Positions 30,278 to 33,158 of a DNA stretch of 33,158 nt are shown piece after piece. Where the stretch lies: positions 1-33,158 of the forward strand of contig JAMJFQ010000004.1 of assembly GCA_023544605.1 (NCBI GenBank), given 5' to 3'. The notes under the pieces are model-generated. The model had not been told where the DNA came from and searched no databases. It saw only the letters and a program-made list of their open reading frames with translations. How positions within the stretch are numbered: position 1 is the stretch's first letter; each line of letters begins with the position of its first letter. This DNA is from ANME-2 cluster archaeon. Lineage in GTDB: Archaea > Halobacteriota > Methanosarcinia > Methanosarcinales > Methanocomedenaceae. Position numbers and translations under genes: made by a program.

Positions 30278-31729
30278 TTATGTAAAACGCTGCAGCAAGA
30301 ACTTCAAGGTCACGATAATGGGTATGATCTCAAGCCTGCCTATCCACATATTGAATATTAGCATCAGTTTACCGGCCCACATCATATCAGGTGACGTTAT
30401 ACCCGTGGACAGCCCGACGTTGCTCTGTGCCGACACCACTTCAAATATTACATCATCAACATGGTACGACAAAGGTGTAATGTGAAGCATCACGAAAATG
30501 CCGGTGAACAGGAATATCAACCACAAAAATGAGATGAGTGCAGCCTCATTAAGCTGTGCCCCCATCTCTTCATCAGATAGTACTTTGTCTCCGAACTTCT
30601 GGACCACTATTGCTTCATGAGGTAGCGATATCTTCTTGTACCACCACCCTATCCCTGAAAAAAGAGCGGCGCCTCGCACCAGTTTGATACCTCCTGCAGT
30701 GGAACCTGCTGCACCTCCCAGCAGCATTAATACAATGACGATAAGCTTAGCGTTGGGTGCCCAGGTATGGATGGTAGCGGTCTGCAGGCCCGTACAGGTC
30801 AGTCCGGATACTGTCTGGAACACAGAATACCGTAGTGACTCTGACCACCAGTTGTAACTTATTGAATTTTCGACTACAAGCAGGCTACATGCCAGGAAAA
30901 GCAAGAATAACAAAGAACGGATCTGGACATCTTTCAAGAATGCACCCAAATCTCCCTTTAAGACCTTATAATGTATCAGGAATGGAATTGCACCCAGTAT
31001 CATTATCGGTATTAAGGCAGACTCTATCAGGGGATCATCATACGAAGCGATACTTGAGTCCTTTACTGAAAAGCCGCCGGTAGATATGGCGGTCATACCG
31101 TGGTTTATAGAATCCCACAGTGGCATTTTCACCAGTAACAGGATTATGATGGAAAAAGCTGTCAACACGAAATATATCCACCATATCATTCTTACTGTGG
31201 TCATGATCCGGGGAAATATCTTTTCTTCCCGCCCTTCGGCACGGTACAAATGGTACATACTCGTGCCAGGCCGGGTTATTATACTGATTATCAGCACAAT
31301 TACTCCCACTCCACCTATCCACTGGGTAAGTGACCTCCAGAACTGGATGGTATGGGTAAGTTGTGATGGGGCAGGTATCATACTGAGTCCCGTGCCTGTC
31401 CATCCTGAAGTGGATTCAAATAGGGAATTTAACGGCGACATACCTTCGATCAAGATGTAAGGGATGCTGCCGAACAGGGGGATTACCAGCCATGCGATCG
31501 ATGAGACGGCCATGGCATGTGTGAGTTGCATCTCGGATTTTGTTCTGCCTATGAACTTCAGGCTCATTCCGACAATGCAGGACAGAATTGACGTGACCAG
31601 CAGGGGATAAAGGGAACTGTATTCCTTGAATACCATGGGCACTACCATAGATATCAATGCCAGTAGGCTTACCATTAGTAAGAGATTTCCTACATCCCTG
31701 AAAATAATCTTAAAATCATCCCATGACAA
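30278..31729 (-). CDS. trkH: Potassium uptake channel subunit TrkH (copy 1)
   Basis: This second TrkH has 483 aa and the same ten-helix, four-pore-loop plan. Its filter loops are SGWTGTGLSM, TAISTGGFSV, SGLTCTGLQTA and SAQSNVGLSTG, all with the selectivity glycine. WRSLTQWIGGVGVIVL and GGAAGSTAGGIKLVRG are conserved. It is clearly diverged from the downstream copy and ends LKFLLQRFT instead of IPGFWKD, so the pair is an old duplication with possibly different ion affinity. The start is TTG at 31729, 12 bp after trkA, with GGGCGG upstream and SWDDFKIIF as N-terminus. Confidence 0.92.
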   Translation of the reverse strand: MSWDDFKIIFRDVGNLLLMVSLLALISMVVPMVFKEYSSLYPLLVTSILSCIVGMSLKFIGRTKSEMQLTHAMAVSSIAWLVIPLFGSIPYILIEGMSPLNSLFESTSGWTGTGLSMIPAPSQLTHTIQFWRSLTQWIGGVGVIVLIISIITRPGTSMYHLYRAEGREEKIFPRIMTTVRMIWWIYFVLTAFSIIILLLVKMPLWDSINHGMTAISTGGFSVKDSSIASYDDPLIESALIPIMILGAIPFLIHYKVLKGDLGAFLKDVQIRSLLFLLFLACSLLVVENSISYNWWSESLRYSVFQTVSGLTCTGLQTATIHTWAPNAKLIVIVLMLLGGAAGSTAGGIKLVRGAALFSGIGWWYKKISLPHEAIVVQKFGDKVLSDEEMGAQLNEAALISFLWLIFLFTGIFVMLHITPLSYHVDDVIFEVVSAQSNVGLSTGITSPDMMWAGKLMLIFNMWIGRLEIIPIIVTLKFLLQRFT

Positions 31730-31741
31730 AGGCTATCCGCC

Positions 31742-33073
31742 CTATTTGAAAAGTTCTTCAACTTCAGATACCATTTCGAGTTTTGTAAAGACAATAACCC
31801 TGTCATCCGGATGAATTTGTGTATTGCCGTCCGGTACAATAATGCTATTACCATGCACCACAGTGCTCACAATGGCACCTTTTGGGAACTTGACACTCTT
31901 CAATGGTTTCTTTACTATCTTTGAACCTTCCCTGGCGGTCAGTTCAAGCACTTCAGCTTTTTCACCTTCAAGTGTAGTTATGGATTGGATACCTGTTTTT
32001 AAGAGGGTGGACTTAAGCACTTCATTGACCGTAGCCTCACGGGAACTCATTGCCACATCCACACCCACCATCTCGAACAACTGGGTGTATTCGGTCCTGT
32101 CTACCCGGGCCATGACCTTGATCGCACCCAACTGTTTTGCAAGCAGTGAGCACAACAGGTTCTTCTCATCACTATTCGTTACAGATACCACTGCGTCCAT
32201 ACCTGGAATATTCACATCACTGAGAATATCCACATTCGTACCATCACCGTTTATGACCATGACATTGGGCAGGGACTCGGCGATCATCTCACAACGTTTA
32301 AGGTCCTTTTCCACCAGGGTGATGTCAAAATTCTTTTTACGGAGCAGTTCTATTAAGTAGAATCCAACGGTACCGCCCCCTACCACAAGGACTTTTTTGC
32401 TCTGGTTACTTACCTCGAACCATTTCCTGATCTCCTGTATGGCTTCTTCCTTGCCTATCATCACTACCCTATCACCTGAGTAGATGATATCGTTCCCTCC
32501 CGGAATGATGATATCGTTTTCCCTGAATATAGCTGAGATCATGCTGCATTGGGGAAATTCTATCTCTTTGAGAAGCTTGTTTACCAGCACATTCCCTTCT
32601 TTCACCTTGAACTCTATCATCTTGACAAGTCCTCCCACAAAGTCCTGGACATCAACAGCCGAAGGGACAGAGAGTACCTGGTACATTTCATAGGCCAGGG
32701 ACAGTTCCGGACATATCATGATATTCATGCCCACTTTTTCGCGCATGGTAATTGGTTCATCGATATAATCAGGGCTGCTGACCATTGCAATGGTCTTGGT
32801 TCCGTTTCCGGTCAGGAGCTTGGCTGCCAGGCATGCTACGATATTGAGTTCATCATGACCGGTTACTGCCACTACAAGGCCTGATTTTTCTACTCCCGCT
32901 TGTTTCAGGACCTTTATATTTGCGCCATTGCCGTGTATAACCTGGACATCAAGACCCCGTGCCTGTTCAATAGTATCATTGTCCTTTTCGATAATAACCA
33001 CTTCGTGGTCCTGATAAAGTGCTTTGGCAAGATGATATCCAACATCACCAGCACCGATGATAATTATGTGCAA
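31742..33073 (-). CDS. trkA: Trk potassium uptake regulatory subunit TrkA (two RCK repeats)
   Basis: TrkA is the cytosolic NAD(H)/nucleotide-binding gate of TrkH. The 443-aa protein has two tandem RCK units. The first starts HIIIIGAGDVGYHLAKAL with VVIIEKD about 20 residues on; the second starts KVLVVGGGTVGFYLIELL with ITLVEKD. Each is followed by a TrkA-C domain (ending around residues 220 and 443). The frame is open to a GTG at 33082, but TTG 33073 gives the family N-terminus and correct spacing to AGGTGA, which overlaps the GTG; I therefore take 33073. It leads the operon trkA-trkH-trkH. Confidence 0.92.
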   Translation of the reverse strand: MHIIIIGAGDVGYHLAKALYQDHEVVIIEKDNDTIEQARGLDVQVIHGNGANIKVLKQAGVEKSGLVVAVTGHDELNIVACLAAKLLTGNGTKTIAMVSSPDYIDEPITMREKVGMNIMICPELSLAYEMYQVLSVPSAVDVQDFVGGLVKMIEFKVKEGNVLVNKLLKEIEFPQCSMISAIFRENDIIIPGGNDIIYSGDRVVMIGKEEAIQEIRKWFEVSNQSKKVLVVGGGTVGFYLIELLRKKNFDITLVEKDLKRCEMIAESLPNVMVINGDGTNVDILSDVNIPGMDAVVSVTNSDEKNLLCSLLAKQLGAIKVMARVDRTEYTQLFEMVGVDVAMSSREATVNEVLKSTLLKTGIQSITTLEGEKAEVLELTAREGSKIVKKPLKSVKFPKGAIVSTVVHGNSIIVPDGNTQIHPDDRVIVFTKLEMVSEVEELFK

Positions 33074-33158
33074 ATATGTCACCTAAATATCTATTAGAAT
33101 AATTAGCAGTTTTGTAAGAGTCAGGAGATTATCACAATATGTTAAAAGCCTATCTATC

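Noticed and set aside
1-33158. CRISPR array
   Set aside because: No regularly spaced direct repeats were seen in any intergenic region.

Overview
The window looks like a chromosomal stretch from a methanophenazine-type Methanosarcinales archaeon, with ANME-2-like lineages a reasonable guess. The main evidence is a complete thirteen-gene F420H2 dehydrogenase (fpo) operon, including the split fpoJ pair and the lineage-typical fpoO. Archaeal PurP, Alba, a DUF366 protein, an archaeal-type tRNA methylthiotransferase, ADP-forming acetyl-CoA synthetase and AT-rich TATA-type promoters agree with this. No 16S rRNA or mcr gene is present, so the genus cannot be named.

Layout. 1-296: non-coding, with two strong inverted repeats. 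297-3250: a CoA-disulfide-reductase-like flavoprotein overlapping rtcA (RNA 3'-phosphate cyclase), then kptA (RNA 2'-phosphotransferase) on the other strand, its stop codon abutting that of rtcA. 3362-6489: an amino-acid dehydrogenase of leucine-dehydrogenase size followed by both subunits of ADP-forming acetyl-CoA synthetase, which reads as an amino-acid or acyl-CoA energy module. 6585-7448: alba and a DUF366 gene. 7469-8408: thi4 with its TATA box, a 28-bp operator-like palindrome and a terminator hairpin. 8551-18907: fpoABCDHIJJKLMNO with promoter and terminator. This membrane complex oxidises F420H2 (using FpoF, not encoded here), reduces methanophenazine and pumps protons. 18935-21354 (minus): purP and an e-MtaB-type tRNA methylthiotransferase. 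21521-21591: tRNA-Gly(CCC).

21750-24390 is the most unusual segment: a 2641-bp block bounded by 63-bp inverted repeats that match at 62 of 63 positions. Inside are a decayed IS4-type insertion sequence with its own 13-bp inverted repeats, a 5'-truncated nuclease-like gene, a frameshifted short gene, and an intact-looking 94-aa protein with four cysteines exactly seven residues apart. Right after it is a YkgJ-type CxxCxxCC protein gene.

25321-27649 (minus): a probable four-gene operon of an LsrF-like class I aldolase/thiolase, a zinc medium-chain dehydrogenase, a 64-aa Cys-rich protein and a small membrane protein. 27712-28811: a PIN-domain (DUF3368) toxin and UPF0175 antitoxin pair, flanked by a 28-bp near-identical direct repeat. 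One copy is the 3' end of a trkH gene and the other is a trkH 3'-end fossil. 28780-33073 (minus): potassium uptake operon trkA-trkH-trkH.

The candidates for something undescribed are the 63-bp inverted-repeat element with its heptad-cysteine protein, the trkH-flanked toxin-antitoxin island, the LsrF-like/dehydrogenase/small-protein operon, and the thi4 operator. All names come from reading motifs by eye; no database search was run.
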